Numbered from the stretch's first letter, positions 1 through 8,326 are shown. The stretch is DNA of 36,049 nt from JBFLYN01 sp040756655 (GCA_040756655.1 JBFLYN010000035.1:1-36049); one strand, 5' to 3'. A program made the numbers and translations. The notes: a model not told the origin generated them from the sequence alone.

Positions 1-102
1 TGGCGGCCCAGGCAAGACCTAACACTTAACATACATGGGTACATCTTCCAGCAACCCCAGTTGGTGCTTTGCCTCTCTACCAGGCCTAATATCCCAAAAT
101 GG

Positions 103-282
103 CTACTCCATTACTCGGAACTTCGGTATAGAGACGCCCCGTTCTGCGAGATAGTCTTTGAACTCCCGGTCAAGCTCGCCGGCATACTTTACCGTAATGG
201 TACCTGGCATGGCGCCCACCTCCTGAAGCTTGCGGTCTGTCTGTGCCGGTGTTCTATGAGAATCCTGACGAATTCGAATCAT
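103..282 (-). CDS. Short hypothetical protein (59 aa), unknown function
   Basis: I do not recognise this ORF. The ATG at 282 sits six bases after a perfect GGAGGTG, so translation is plausible. A second in-frame ATG at 210 (residue 25) also has GGAGGTG six bases upstream, so a 35-residue product starting MPGTITVKYAG is equally possible. The C-terminal part is charged (AGELDREFKDYLAERGVSIP) and looks like a short helical segment. The upstream DNA (about 290-400) is more AT-rich than the rest of the window, which could mark a promoter or transferred DNA. The ORF has no clear partner. It could be a small regulatory or antitoxin-like protein, or the remnant of a longer gene. Confidence 0.4.
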   Translation of the reverse strand: MIRIRQDSHRTPAQTDRKLQEVGAMPGTITVKYAGELDREFKDYLAERGVSIPKFRVME

Positions 283-517
283 TAAGCACACCTCCGCAAT
301 TTATTAATGTGTACCTTGATAACATTCACTGTCCTGATCAGATTCTACAACCGCGGATCTATGATGTCAAGGCCATCCTAAACGATTTTAATGTCTAGAC
401 GAATGTTTTTCACGTGGTACCCCGGAATCAACCAGCAAGTTTCTCCATGCAGCTTCCGCACCGGGTAAGGACGCCGCCCGGTGACCCCGATGTGGCGTCC
501 TCGCCCGATGGCTCTTA

Positions 518-730
518 CTACCTGGTCCAGTCGTGTTTCGGAGGCTTCCGGCCGTTCTTCTGTTCCATCTTCACCTTGACGTCCTTGCGGTTTCCGTGGG
601 CACGCTCGCTTTCCAGCTGGCTTTGTTGGGAACGAGCCTCCCGGGGCTGGGGAGAGCCAGCCGGTCTGTGACCCGGCGGGCCAGTGACCGGCGCCCGCCC
701 CTGGCCCGGGGGATTAGGTACCCTTGGCAA
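518..730 (-). CDS. Proline-rich, charged small protein (70 aa), unknown function
   Basis: No family is recognised. The TTG at 730 lies six bases after a perfect GGAGGTG (743-737). The ATG at 736 touches the Shine-Dalgarno sequence and is less likely. The product is rich in Pro, Gly, Arg and Gln in its first half (PNPPGQGRAPVTGPPGHRP) and Lys/Arg-rich at the end, with no hydrophobic core or membrane segment, so it would be disordered. The good ribosome site argues for expression; the composition could also arise by chance in GC-rich DNA. It stands alone on the minus strand, divergent from the deacetylase at 853. Confidence 0.4.
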   Translation of the reverse strand: MPRVPNPPGQGRAPVTGPPGHRPAGSPQPREARSQQSQLESERAHGNRKDVKVKMEQKNGRKPPKHDWTR

Positions 731-852
731 ATCCATCACCTCCTAGCGTAGAATGCCCACTTAGTATCACCGTTAGCGAAGAAAGGCCCACTCTGTTTCT
801 GAACATCACGAGTTGAGCAGGAGAATAGGATTAATCGCAAAGGAGGGGTAGC

Positions 853-1572
853 ATGAGAGTAGTTCCAGTCAAACGGAAATGGCCGCTGGCCATCCTCACC
901 ATCATAGTGTTACTGGTGCTCTTGTCCACCGGGCAGGCCGGGCTGTTTGTCCCAGTACAGGCCGTGGACCAGTCCGGGGCCATACGTTCTGGCAGTCCCG
1001 CCCGTCCCCTGGTGGCCTTAATGTTCAACGTGGATTGGGGATCCGAGTACATCCCGGGAATTTTGGACGTGCTGGAGGCTGCCGGGGCCCGCTCTACTTT
1101 CTTTGTCACCGGGACGTGGGCCCAGAAAAACCAGGAACTGCTCAGAGAGATGCACCGGCGCGGCCACGAGATCGCCAACCACGGCTACCGGCATGCCCAC
1201 GTCAAGAACATGAACCCATCCGATATTGAAAAGCTGATCATGGATCACGACAGCTTGGTGCGTGCACTGGTGGGGGCCCAGCCCGCCCCGCTGTTTGCGC
1301 CACCGTATGGTGAGTGCGACTCCACCATCGTCCGGGCCGCAGCCAGCGTGGGATACAAGACTATCCTCTGGACGGTGGACACGGTGGACTGGAAACGCCC
1401 GGCACCGGACGTCATCGTCAAGCGGGCGGAGCGGGCCGGCAGCGGGGCCCTGGTGCTCATGCACCCCACTGAACCCACGTTGCGGGCACTACCTGAGGTC
1501 CTCAAGAAACTGGCTGCCCGAGGACTACGCGCCACCACGGTGACAGAAGTCCTGGGACCGGCCCTGCGCTAA
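853..1572 (+). CDS. Polysaccharide deacetylase, PdaB/YlxY-like sporulation type
   Basis: This is a NodB-fold carbohydrate esterase family 4 protein that should remove acetyl groups from cell-wall sugars. It starts at ATG 853 after AAAGGAGGGG. Residues about 10-37 form an N-terminal membrane anchor or signal sequence, so it acts outside the membrane. The fold motifs are visible: FNVDWG (Asp61) in place of the usual TFDDG, the metal-binding NHGYRH (His110, His114), APPYGE, WTVDTVDW and LVLMHPT near the end. The NVDWG form and the ILDVLEAAGARSTFF context resemble PdaB and YlxY, which act in spore cortex or wall maturation. Because motif 1 departs from TFDDG, catalytic activity is less certain than the fold. 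It is convergent with the next gene and they share a hairpin. Confidence 0.85.
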   Translation: MRVVPVKRKWPLAILTIIVLLVLLSTGQAGLFVPVQAVDQSGAIRSGSPARPLVALMFNVDWGSEYIPGILDVLEAAGARSTFFVTGTWAQKNQELLREMHRRGHEIANHGYRHAHVKNMNPSDIEKLIMDHDSLVRALVGAQPAPLFAPPYGECDSTIVRAAASVGYKTILWTVDTVDWKRPAPDVIVKRAERAGSGALVLMHPTEPTLRALPEVLKKLAARGLRATTVTEVLGPALR

Positions 1573-1587
1573 CGAGGTACAATGGGA

Positions 1588-1614
1588 AGAGGGCGGGTAC
1601 GCGCCCCGCCCTCT
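1588..1614. terminator. Bidirectional hairpin between convergent genes
   Basis: A 10-bp perfect stem (1588-1597 with 1605-1614, GAGGGCGGG core) and a 7-base loop lie between the stops of the deacetylase and the convergent gene at 1618. There is no clear T run on either side, so termination strength is uncertain. The position fits a shared terminator. Confidence 0.5.
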
Positions 1615-1617
1615 AGC

Positions 1618-2589
1618 TTATCCAAGCGGTTTTTTGGGTATGGCGATGACGCCCCGGAGAATCACCACGGGAACGGTGGGCGGTAGGTGTCCGGCCACCA
1701 TGGCAAAGACCTCGACCACATCGGCTGCTACCGGTTCGAACCGGAACAGGCCAACCCATACCCCGGGCAGGCAATGCTGTAGCTGGCCGAGGAATATCCG
1801 TGTGCTGGTAAGGGTCTCCACCAACGCGGTGCCGAAGGCGTTGAGAACCCGCCCCACACCCGGATCGGTTCCGAAGGCGGCGGGGTCAGGCATACCGGAC
1901 GTGAACACCAGAAATATGCCGTGTTGCAGGTTAATAAACCCAAAGCCAGTAGCGCCGCGGGCAATGGTGGTCGGCTCCAGGGCCACGTCCGTCACCGGCA
2001 TGGCTGCAGCCAGAAGACCGCCCAGGACCTCCGAGCCGGTGGGGACGGTCACCATGTCGGGTTCTGCCGTGACGATGACTGCGGTGGCATGGTGTACAGG
2101 CGTGGTCACTCCGCCGCTGCTAATCCATGTCTCCGTACCCGGGCAGTTCTCAAGCCTGATGGATACCAGTGGATGCCTCTCTGCCGTGACCAGCCATGCC
2201 CGGTAGCCCACAAACCGGGTGCCGAATATCTCAGGCGGCGGCAGGTTTTCAGCAAGGACGTGCAGCTGGCCAAGGGAAAGGTTGACAGCAGCCACGCCCC
2301 TGGCCAGCGTCGCTTCGGCCGTGGGTAGAAGCTCCACCAACTGCCAGACTGCGGTGGGGACTGGAGTGGGAGTCGGTTTTGATAGTAGCGCTGCCCGGGT
2401 CTGGGGCCCAACGATCCCGTCTACGCGGAGCCCGCGCGCGCGCTGGAAGGCCCGCACCGCCTGCTCGGTGGTGGCTCCGAAGAAGCCATCTGGGGTGCCG
2501 GTGAAAAGGCTCATTTCAAGCAGGAGTTCCTGCAAGAAGAATACATCCCGGCCGGACGACCCCCGGCGCAAGGTTCTAGTTATCTGCAC
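1618..2589 (-). CDS. Peptidoglycan-binding domain protein (323 aa)
   Basis: Residues about 8-70 form a PG_binding_1 domain: LRRGSSGRDVFFLQELL, then DGFFGATTEQAVRAFQ, then VDGIVGPQTRAALL, the usual three-helix repeat that binds cell-wall peptidoglycan. A short Thr/Pro linker follows (KPTPTPVPTAV). The remaining 240 residues have no family I recognise; they are rich in Val, Ala and Gly and look like a beta-rich globular domain. No signal peptide is visible, so export or cortex targeting would need another route, as for some spore proteins. The start is GTG 2589, eight bases after GGAGGTG. It is divergent from mtaB and convergent with the deacetylase, a pairing that suggests spore or cell-wall work. 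Confidence 0.7.
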   Translation of the reverse strand: MQITRTLRRGSSGRDVFFLQELLLEMSLFTGTPDGFFGATTEQAVRAFQRARGLRVDGIVGPQTRAALLSKPTPTPVPTAVWQLVELLPTAEATLARGVAAVNLSLGQLHVLAENLPPPEIFGTRFVGYRAWLVTAERHPLVSIRLENCPGTETWISSGGVTTPVHHATAVIVTAEPDMVTVPTGSEVLGGLLAAAMPVTDVALEPTTIARGATGFGFINLQHGIFLVFTSGMPDPAAFGTDPGVGRVLNAFGTALVETLTSTRIFLGQLQHCLPGVWVGLFRFEPVAADVVEVFAMVAGHLPPTVPVVILRGVIAIPKKPLG

Positions 2590-2671
2590 GAATTAGTCAC
2601 CTCCTCCCGAGGGTATCTACTCCTACAGCCTATGCAGATTATGTTCATCCGGTGCCTGACGTGGGGTTTGG

Positions 2672-2677
2672 TATAAT
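2672..2677 (+). promoter_or_regulatory. -10 element upstream of mtaB
   Basis: A perfect TATAAT lies 20 bases before the mtaB ribosome site in the divergent intergenic region. No good -35 is found at 16-18 bases, so only the -10 is supported. Confidence 0.4.
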
Positions 2678-2696
2678 ATCTTTTGGAGGGATGACG

Positions 2697-4007
2697 ATGA
2701 GAGAGCCCAGAGTTGCCTTTCACACTCTGGGGTGCAAGGTAAACCAGTACGATACTGCGGGCATGGAGAGGCTCTTTGTCGAGCGTGGCTACGAGGTTGT
2801 GAACTTCGACGCGGTCGCGGACGTCTATGTCATCAACACTTGTTCTGTGACCGGACGAAGCGAGGCCAAGTCGCGACAGGCGGCCCGCCGGGCCGCCCGG
2901 CAAAACCCGGACGCCGTGGTGGCACTGGTCGGATGCTACCCACAGGTGGACCCCAGTTCCGCCGCGGCCGTCGAGGGCGTGCACGTGGTGGCGGGCACCC
3001 GTGACCGGCACCGCATTGTGGACCTGGTTGAAGAGGCCGGACGGGGAACTTCCGGGCCGCAGGTATACAGCCCGGGGATGGCATTCGAGGAACTGCCGGC
3101 GGCCCACTTCAGCGGTCGCACCCGCGCCCTTTTGAAGATCCAGGACGGTTGCGATGCCTTCTGCACCTACTGCGTGGTCCCACTGGCTCGCGGGCCGGTG
3201 CGCAGCCGGCATCCGGGCCGAGTGGTGGAAGCGGCCCGCCAGCTTCTGGAGACCGGCTATCGGGAACTAGTCCTGACAGGGGTAAGACTAGGCGCCTACG
3301 GGCGTGACCTGGGGGACGTGGACCTGGCGGGTATAATCAAGGCTTTGGGCGGGCTGGGCAACTACCGTTTGCGCATCAGTTCCGTGGAGCCTGAGGACGT
3401 AGATGGCCGGCTGATAGAAGCCCTGGCCGATAGCACCGTGGCCTGCCCCCACCTGCACCTTCCACTGCAAAGTGGGTCTGACCGGGTGCTGGTGCGCATG
3501 GGCCGCAGCTACCTGACCGGCGAGTTCGCGGAGCTGGTGGGTAGCGTGCGTGCTGCTTTGCCAGGGGCGGCTATCACCACCGATGTGATCGTGGGGTTCC
3601 CCGGGGAAGGGCCGGACGACTTTCGAAAGACCCTGGATTTCGTAGAAGAGATGGCCTTCAGCCGCTTGCACGTTTTCCGGTACTCGCCCCGGCCCGGCAC
3701 CCGCGCGGCAGGTTTCCCAGGCCAGGTACCGCCTGCCGTGAAAGCCCAGCGCAGCGCCGAGCTAACCCGGTTGGGGCACCGCCTGGCCTTGGAGTTCCAC
3801 CGTCGCCTGGTGGGACAGGAAGTCGAAGTACTGGTGGAAGACGAGCCCGCCGGAGGCTTACTGCAGGGGCTGACCGGTCACTACGTGCGGGCCGTGTTCC
3901 CGGGTTCTCCCCGCTGGTCCAACCGGCTGGTCACAGTCACGGTTACCGGCGCGGATGTAACCGGCGTTAGTGGTGAACTAAAGGAGGGTGCGCAGGAACC
4001 TGCTTAG
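2697..4007 (+). CDS. mtaB: tRNA (t6A37)-C2 methylthiotransferase MtaB
   Basis: This radical-SAM enzyme adds a methylthio group to N6-threonylcarbamoyladenosine at position 37 of ANN-decoding tRNAs. The N-terminal UPF0004 domain carries the three Cys of one Fe-S cluster (Cys13 in HTLGCKVNQYD, Cys49 in VINTCSVT, Cys80 in GCYPQ). The radical-SAM CxxxCxxC is Cys152, Cys156 and Cys159 in QDGCDAFCTYC, followed by PLARGPVRSR. The C-terminal region has the expected TRAM domain (GQEVEVLVEDE). KVNQYD and the methionine-free CxxxCxxC context match MtaB rather than MiaB or RimO. ATG 2697 is chosen because GGAGGG lies six bases upstream; an ORF reading back to 2652 has no ribosome site. Length is 436 residues, normal for the family. 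Confidence 0.93.
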   Translation: MREPRVAFHTLGCKVNQYDTAGMERLFVERGYEVVNFDAVADVYVINTCSVTGRSEAKSRQAARRAARQNPDAVVALVGCYPQVDPSSAAAVEGVHVVAGTRDRHRIVDLVEEAGRGTSGPQVYSPGMAFEELPAAHFSGRTRALLKIQDGCDAFCTYCVVPLARGPVRSRHPGRVVEAARQLLETGYRELVLTGVRLGAYGRDLGDVDLAGIIKALGGLGNYRLRISSVEPEDVDGRLIEALADSTVACPHLHLPLQSGSDRVLVRMGRSYLTGEFAELVGSVRAALPGAAITTDVIVGFPGEGPDDFRKTLDFVEEMAFSRLHVFRYSPRPGTRAAGFPGQVPPAVKAQRSAELTRLGHRLALEFHRRLVGQEVEVLVEDEPAGGLLQGLTGHYVRAVFPGSPRWSNRLVTVTVTGADVTGVSGELKEGAQEPA

Positions 4008-4062
4008 GTCAAGTGGCGTTGGAATACAATGACTGGGGAGCTGCGCATGAAAGGGGATGAAA

Positions 4063-5172
4063 GTGACGCCAAGACTGAGGGTAGGAGTCATATTCGGCGG
4101 TCGCTCTGGAGAACACGAAGTATCGCTGATGTCGGCAGCGTCGATAATGCGAGCCCTTGACCCAAAACGGTACGAGGTGGTGCCCATCGGGATAACCCAG
4201 GACGGTCAATGGGTGCGTGGGAGGTTGCCTGCCCAAGGAGACCCAGAAGCCAGCGGGCGCCCAGTGGCCCTCTTGCCCGAACCCGGGCACGAGGGGCTTT
4301 TGGCCATCGACGAGCCCGCGCCAGCGCCCATCCGGCTGGACGTGGTCTTCCCGGTGCTGCATGGGACTTTCGGAGAAGATGGCACCGTGCAGGGACTGCT
4401 CGAACTGGCCAACATCCCGTATGTCGGTGCAGGCGTCCTGGCCTCGGCCGTGGGCATGGATAAGGAGGTCATGAAGCGACTCTTCGTGGAGGCCGGCCTT
4501 CCCGTGCTGCCCTTTTTGAAGGTCATGCGCCACCAGTGGGAGAGTTCCCCCCAGACGGTCATCGCCAGGGTCGAATCGGAAATCGGCTACCCATGCTTTA
4601 GCAAGCCGGCCAACCTGGGCTCAAGCGTGGGGGTCTCGCGCGCCGACAACCGCCGTGAACTGGAGCGCGGCCTAACCGATGCCGCCCGGTACGACCGCAA
4701 GTTACTGGTGGAAATGGCGGCTCCCGATGCCCGCGAAATCGAGTGCAGTGTACTCGGTAATGACTACCCGGAGGCATCGGTGGTAGGAGAGATCATTCCT
4801 TCGCGGGAGTTCTACGACTATGCCGCCAAGTACCTGGACGGTACGTCACAGCTGATCATTCCAGCGAACCTGCCGCCGGTCACGGCCCGCCAGGTGCAGG
4901 AACTGGCCATCAAGGCCTTTTTGGCCATAGATGCCTCCGGCATGGCCCGGGTGGATTTCTTCGTTGGTCGCAAGGATAACCGGGTATGGCTAAACGAGAT
5001 CAACACCATTCCGGGGTTTACTTCCATCAGCATGTACCCCAAGCTATGGGAAGCCAGCGGGCTCCCCTACCCCGAACTCGTAGACCGCCTCATACAGCTG
5101 GCCTTGGAGCGGCATGCTGAATCCGGGCGCCGCCTGACCCGCTATAAGCCGCTGCCTGAAAGCAGTCCCTGA
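4063..5172 (+). CDS. ddl: D-alanine--D-alanine ligase
   Basis: This enzyme joins two D-Ala with ATP for the peptidoglycan stem peptide. Visible signatures are VGVIFGGRSGEHEVSL at the N-terminus, LHGTFGEDGTVQGLLE, the ATP-grasp stretch FSKPANLGSSVGVSR, and LNEINTIPGFT at the metal site. FYDYAAKYLD in the omega loop retains the Tyr of D-Ala-D-Ala ligases rather than the His of VanA-type D-lactate ligases, so a normal D-Ala-D-Ala product is expected. ATG 4057 touches the purine-rich AAAGGGG; GTG 4063 is better spaced (six bases) and is chosen, with little effect on the protein (369 or 371 aa). It follows mtaB by about 55 bases and may be co-transcribed. Confidence 0.93.
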   Translation: MTPRLRVGVIFGGRSGEHEVSLMSAASIMRALDPKRYEVVPIGITQDGQWVRGRLPAQGDPEASGRPVALLPEPGHEGLLAIDEPAPAPIRLDVVFPVLHGTFGEDGTVQGLLELANIPYVGAGVLASAVGMDKEVMKRLFVEAGLPVLPFLKVMRHQWESSPQTVIARVESEIGYPCFSKPANLGSSVGVSRADNRRELERGLTDAARYDRKLLVEMAAPDAREIECSVLGNDYPEASVVGEIIPSREFYDYAAKYLDGTSQLIIPANLPPVTARQVQELAIKAFLAIDASGMARVDFFVGRKDNRVWLNEINTIPGFTSISMYPKLWEASGLPYPELVDRLIQLALERHAESGRRLTRYKPLPESSP

Positions 5173-5246
5173 CGCGGCAGGATTTTAACCCGGCGGTGGA
5201 GAATTAGCGTGATTCTGGAGACCAAGGACAAAAGGGAGGTGATTGC

Positions 5247-5591
5247 TTGGCCGAGTGCCTTTTCTGCCGCATTGTCAACAAGGAGCTGCCCAGCCATATT
5301 GTGTACGAGGATGAGGACATCCTGGGCTTTCGGGACATAGCTCCGGTCGCGCCTGTGCACGTTCTGTTTGTGCCCAAAAGGCATATCGCCTCCCTGTCTG
5401 ACCTCACTGATGAGGACGGCCCACTAGTGGGCAAACTTTTACAGAGTGTAGCCAATTACGCAGCGACCGAAAACTCCCTCGCGCAGGGATACCGTGTAGT
5501 TGCCAATACGGGCCCTGCCGCTGGTCAGAGCGTAGCCCACCTCCACTTCCATGTGCTCGGTGGGCGGCAGATGGGCTGGCCCTGGGGATAA
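5247..5591 (+). CDS. HIT-family nucleotide hydrolase (HinT-like)
   Basis: This is a histidine-triad protein, which hydrolyses nucleoside phosphoramidates or related nucleotides. The triad is His98, His100 and His102 in SVAHLHFHVLGGR. The N-terminal CLFC (Cys4, Cys7) is the zinc-site pair seen in many HinT proteins. FVPKRHIASL is the usual mid-protein strand. Length is 114 residues, typical for HinT. It starts at TTG 5247 after a strong GGGAGGTG with six bases of spacing. It sits between ddl and rpsU, a frequent neighbourhood in Firmicutes. The exact substrate cannot be told from sequence. Confidence 0.9.
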   Translation: MAECLFCRIVNKELPSHIVYEDEDILGFRDIAPVAPVHVLFVPKRHIASLSDLTDEDGPLVGKLLQSVANYAATENSLAQGYRVVANTGPAAGQSVAHLHFHVLGGRQMGWPWG

Positions 5592-5594
5592 CAT

Positions 5595-5623
5595 TGACAC
5601 TGGACCAGACAGCCCGTATGATT
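5595..5623 (+). promoter_or_regulatory. SigA promoter for rpsU
   Basis: TTGACA at 5595-5600 and TATGAT at 5618-5623 are separated by exactly 17 bases, immediately after the HIT stop. This should drive rpsU alone. Confidence 0.8.
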
Positions 5624-5686
5624 GGGGTTGCGTCCTAGGGCGCATGCTCCAACGCTGATCGTAGCAGCGGAGGGAGGGAAGTTCGG

Positions 5687-5863
5687 TTGCCCGAGGTCAA
5701 AGTCGGAAAAAACGAGTCGCTGGACCAGGCTCTCCGGAGGTTCAAGCGCCAGTGCCAGCGTGCCGGTGTGCTTGCCGAGGTGCGAAAGAGGGAGCATTAC
5801 GAAAAGCCTAGTGTGAGAAAGAAGAAGAAGTCGGAGGCCGCAAGGAAGCGTCGCTTTCGCTAA
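5687..5863 (+). CDS. rpsU: 30S ribosomal protein S21
   Basis: This is a 58-residue basic protein of the small ribosomal subunit, involved in mRNA start-site selection in species that have it. The start is TTG 5687, eight bases after GGAGGGAGGG. The sequence begins MPEVKVGKNESLDQALRRF, continues with KRQCQRAGVLAEVRKREHYE, and ends in a Lys/Arg-rich tail (VRKKKKSEAARKRRFR), the standard S21 pattern. It has its own SigA promoter and a strong terminator, so it forms a one-gene transcript. It lies away from dnaG-rpoD, unlike the rpsU-dnaG-rpoD operon of Proteobacteria. Confidence 0.96.
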   Translation: MPEVKVGKNESLDQALRRFKRQCQRAGVLAEVRKREHYEKPSVRKKKKSEAARKRRFR

Positions 5864-5897
5864 GGCGGTGCCCTTTCCTCCTGGCTGCTGAGTACAA

Positions 5898-5930
5898 CAA
5901 GGGCCCGGCTTACCGGGCCCTTGATGTGTT
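5898..5930 (+). terminator. Terminator after rpsU
   Basis: An 11-bp perfect stem (CAAGGGCCCGG at 5898-5908 with its complement at 5913-5923) has a four-base CTTA loop, followed by a weak T-containing tail. It separates rpsU from the nfeD group. Confidence 0.75.
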
Positions 5931-5958
5931 CTGGCGAAACATTAGCTATCTAAACTCG

Positions 5959-5966
5959 TATACAAT
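5959..5966 (+). promoter_or_regulatory. -10-like element before nfeD
   Basis: TATACAAT lies about 30 bases before the nfeD start. It fits a SigA -10 (TACAAT) and is one base from the SigE -10 consensus CATACAAT. No convincing -35 is seen for either, so the sigma factor cannot be assigned. Confidence 0.35.
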
Positions 5967-5995
5967 CCTGGCAGCGCCGAGAAGGGGGTAACCGA

Positions 5996-7303
5996 GTGAA
6001 GAAGACTTTGCAGCTTGTCACCCTGGTCTATGGCTTGCTGGCCCTGTCAGGCCTGGTGTTGGCCGCCGCACCTGCTTCCCAAGGGGCTGTCTACCTGGTA
6101 CCGATAAAGGGCGAAATCGACCTTGGACTGGCCCGGTTTGTGGACCGGGCGATCCAGGAGGCCAGCGATGCACGGGCCCTGGGTGTGCTGGTGGAAGTAA
6201 GCACCTTAGGCGGCCGGGTGGACGCGGCACTGGAGATCCGCAACCTACTAGCCCAGGCCCGGCTCCCGGTGGCCGTGGTAGTGGTGGACCGGGCCTGGTC
6301 CGCCGGGGTACTCATATCCCTGAGCGGCCAGCAGCTATTCATGTTCCCCGGCACTAGCATCGGCGCTGCGGAACCGCGGCCGCTGGACCCCAAGGTGTTG
6401 TCGGCTTGGCGGGCAGAACTGGAGACTACTGCCGAGCGCGCAGGCCGCGACCCGCTGGTGGCAGCCTCCATGGCCGATGCTGCCATTGAAATACCGGGGC
6501 TGGTAGCCGCGGGACAGATCCTTACCCTCACGGCCAAGCAGGCGGCTGACATCGGCTTCGTTGATGGGGTTGTGGCCTCCCGGCAGGAGGCACTGGAGGC
6601 CGCTGGCTGGGGAGCAGCCCGGGTGGTGGAGATGCGGCAACGGGGCGTGGAGACCTTCAGTCGCTTGGTGACCAAGTCCACAGTGGCCCCGGTGCTCTTG
6701 ACTCTCGGCCTGTTTGGCTTGATAGTGGAAGTCTTCACCCCAGGCTGGGGCATCCCGGGTGCTATAGGACTAACCTTCCTGGGTTTATTCTTTGGCGGTC
6801 ACCTTTTGGCAGGCTTTGCCGGATGGGAAGTAGTCCTGTTGTTCGTGCTCGGCCTGGTATTCTTGAGCGTGGAGGCCTTCATGCCTGGTTTCGGCGTCTT
6901 CGGCTTAGGAGGCATCCTGGCTATGATCCTCAGCATCTACTTTACTATTGGCGGCAATATAGAAGCCGCGCGTACCTTGGCCCTCTCCCTGGTGTCTACG
7001 GTTCTTCTGACGGTGGGCTTCATTTACCTCGCTGCCCGGCGCGGCTGGTTGAGGCGGTTTGCGCTTCCCGCAGCCCTCACCACGGCTTCGGGTTTTGTGG
7101 GTACTGCCCCAAATACGGCCCTACTGGGAAAACTGGGAGTGACCGTTACTCCCCTACGGCCAGCAGGAGTCGCCCGCATTGAGGAAGAACGGTACGATGT
7201 AGTCAGCGAAGGCAGGTTTATCCCTGCACACACTGACATCGTGGTCGTGCGCATCGAGGGACGCCGGACGGTGGTACGCCCGGTTGAAGAGTTGATGAAA
7301 TAA
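5996..7303 (+). CDS. NfeD-family membrane-bound serine protease (YqeZ-like)
   Basis: This is a long-form NfeD protein, which works with flotillin-like proteins in membrane microdomains. It has an N-terminal signal segment (residues about 4-24), then a ClpP-class protease domain. WSAGVLISLSG contains Ser102 at the place of the catalytic serine, and Lys133 (PLDPKVLSAW) is a candidate for the dyad lysine. The segment EVSTLGGRVDAAL replaces the usual DTPGG strand. Four or five membrane helices occupy about 225-350, and the C-terminal OB-like NfeD domain is about 375-435 (LLGKLGVTVTPLRPAGVARI). The start is GTG 5996 after GAAGGGGG. The next gene is floA, 15 bases downstream, the classic pairing. 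Confidence 0.9.
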   Translation: MKKTLQLVTLVYGLLALSGLVLAAAPASQGAVYLVPIKGEIDLGLARFVDRAIQEASDARALGVLVEVSTLGGRVDAALEIRNLLAQARLPVAVVVVDRAWSAGVLISLSGQQLFMFPGTSIGAAEPRPLDPKVLSAWRAELETTAERAGRDPLVAASMADAAIEIPGLVAAGQILTLTAKQAADIGFVDGVVASRQEALEAAGWGAARVVEMRQRGVETFSRLVTKSTVAPVLLTLGLFGLIVEVFTPGWGIPGAIGLTFLGLFFGGHLLAGFAGWEVVLLFVLGLVFLSVEAFMPGFGVFGLGGILAMILSIYFTIGGNIEAARTLALSLVSTVLLTVGFIYLAARRGWLRRFALPAALTTASGFVGTAPNTALLGKLGVTVTPLRPAGVARIEEERYDVVSEGRFIPAHTDIVVVRIEGRRTVVRPVEELMK

Positions 7304-7318
7304 CGGGAGGTGCTGTGA

Positions 7319-8311
7319 GTGGAGTTTATAGCCGGCATCCTGATCCTTGCCGCCCTGGCATTCGTGCTTTTGGCGGTGATTTTTAGTTTCATCCCTCTGG
7401 GTCTGTGGATATCTGCCCGGGCCGCCGGTGTCCGGCTGGGGATCATGGACTTGATCGGAATGAGGCTCAGGCGAGTTCCCCCCGTCCGGATCGTCGAGCC
7501 ATTGGTTAAAACCAGCAAAGCTGGCCTGGAACTGGTACTAGACAAGCTGGAAGCCCATTACCTGGCGGGCGGCAACGTGGACCGGGTGGCCAACGCGCTC
7601 ATCGCCGCCCAGCGGGCGGCCATCCCCCTGGAGTTTGAGCGCGCAGCAGCCATCGACCTCGCGGGCCGGGATGTGTTGCAGGCGGTACAGATGAGCGTAA
7701 ATCCCCGGGTCATCGAGACACCGCAAATCGCGGCCGTGGCCAAGGATGGTATTGAGCTCAAGGTAAAGGCCAGGGTGACCGTGCGGGCCAACATCGACCG
7801 TTTGGTGGGTGGTGCGGGCGAAGAGACCATCATCGCCCGCGTGGGCGAGGGCATTGTCACTACCATTGGTTCGTCCACCAATCACAAGGCTGTGCTGGAA
7901 AACCCCGACAGCATTTCCCGTACGGTGCTGGACAAAGGACTGGACGCCGGAACGGCCTTTGAGATCCTCTCTATTGACATTGCCGACGTGGACGTGGGGC
8001 AGAACATCGGGGCCCGGCTAGAGACCGACCGGGCTGAGGCGGATAAGCGTATCGCCCAGGCCAAGGCCGAGGAACGCCGGGCCATGGCCATCGCCCAAGA
8101 GCAGGAGATGATCGCCCGAGTCCAGGAGATGCAGGCCAAGGTAGTGGAGGCCCAGGCTGAAGTGCCCAAGGCGTTGTCGGAGGCGCTGCGCCAGGGCAAA
8201 CTCGGGGCGCTGGACTACTACCAGCTGCAAAACGTCATGGCCGATACGTCCATGCGGGAATCCATCGGCCGCGGGGCTCGGGGTGAGGACAAGGAACCGC
8301 CCAAACGGTAG
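7319..8311 (+). CDS. floA: Flotillin-like protein FloA
   Basis: This SPFH-family scaffold protein organises membrane microdomains and affects fluidity, signalling and secretion. An N-terminal membrane hairpin (residues about 3-28, followed by IPLGLWISARAAGV) anchors it. The SPFH/band-7 domain follows (KDGIELKVKARVTVRANIDRL, then GEGIVTTIGSS), and the C-terminal Ala/Glu-rich coiled coil (KRIAQAKAEERRAMAIAQEQ) drives oligomerisation. The length of 330 residues matches B. subtilis FloA (YqfA). The start is GTG 7319 after GGGAGGTG. It lies between nfeD and a small membrane protein in one operon. Confidence 0.95.
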   Translation: MEFIAGILILAALAFVLLAVIFSFIPLGLWISARAAGVRLGIMDLIGMRLRRVPPVRIVEPLVKTSKAGLELVLDKLEAHYLAGGNVDRVANALIAAQRAAIPLEFERAAAIDLAGRDVLQAVQMSVNPRVIETPQIAAVAKDGIELKVKARVTVRANIDRLVGGAGEETIIARVGEGIVTTIGSSTNHKAVLENPDSISRTVLDKGLDAGTAFEILSIDIADVDVGQNIGARLETDRAEADKRIAQAKAEERRAMAIAQEQEMIARVQEMQAKVVEAQAEVPKALSEALRQGKLGALDYYQLQNVMADTSMRESIGRGARGEDKEPPKR

Positions 8312-8326
8312 GAGGCGGGTGGTTGA

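Noticed and set aside
459..483. Hairpin CACCGGG/CCCGGTG as a terminator
   Set aside because: It has a 7-bp stem with an 11-base loop and no T run on either strand.
414..671. Plus-strand ORF of 85 codons
   Set aside because: It has no ribosome site, its composition is random-looking, and it is antisense to the better-supported short ORF at 518-730.
1634..2206. 190-codon plus-strand ORF
   Set aside because: It is a shadow of the minus-strand peptidoglycan-binding protein, with no ribosome site and Thr/Arg/Pro-rich composition.
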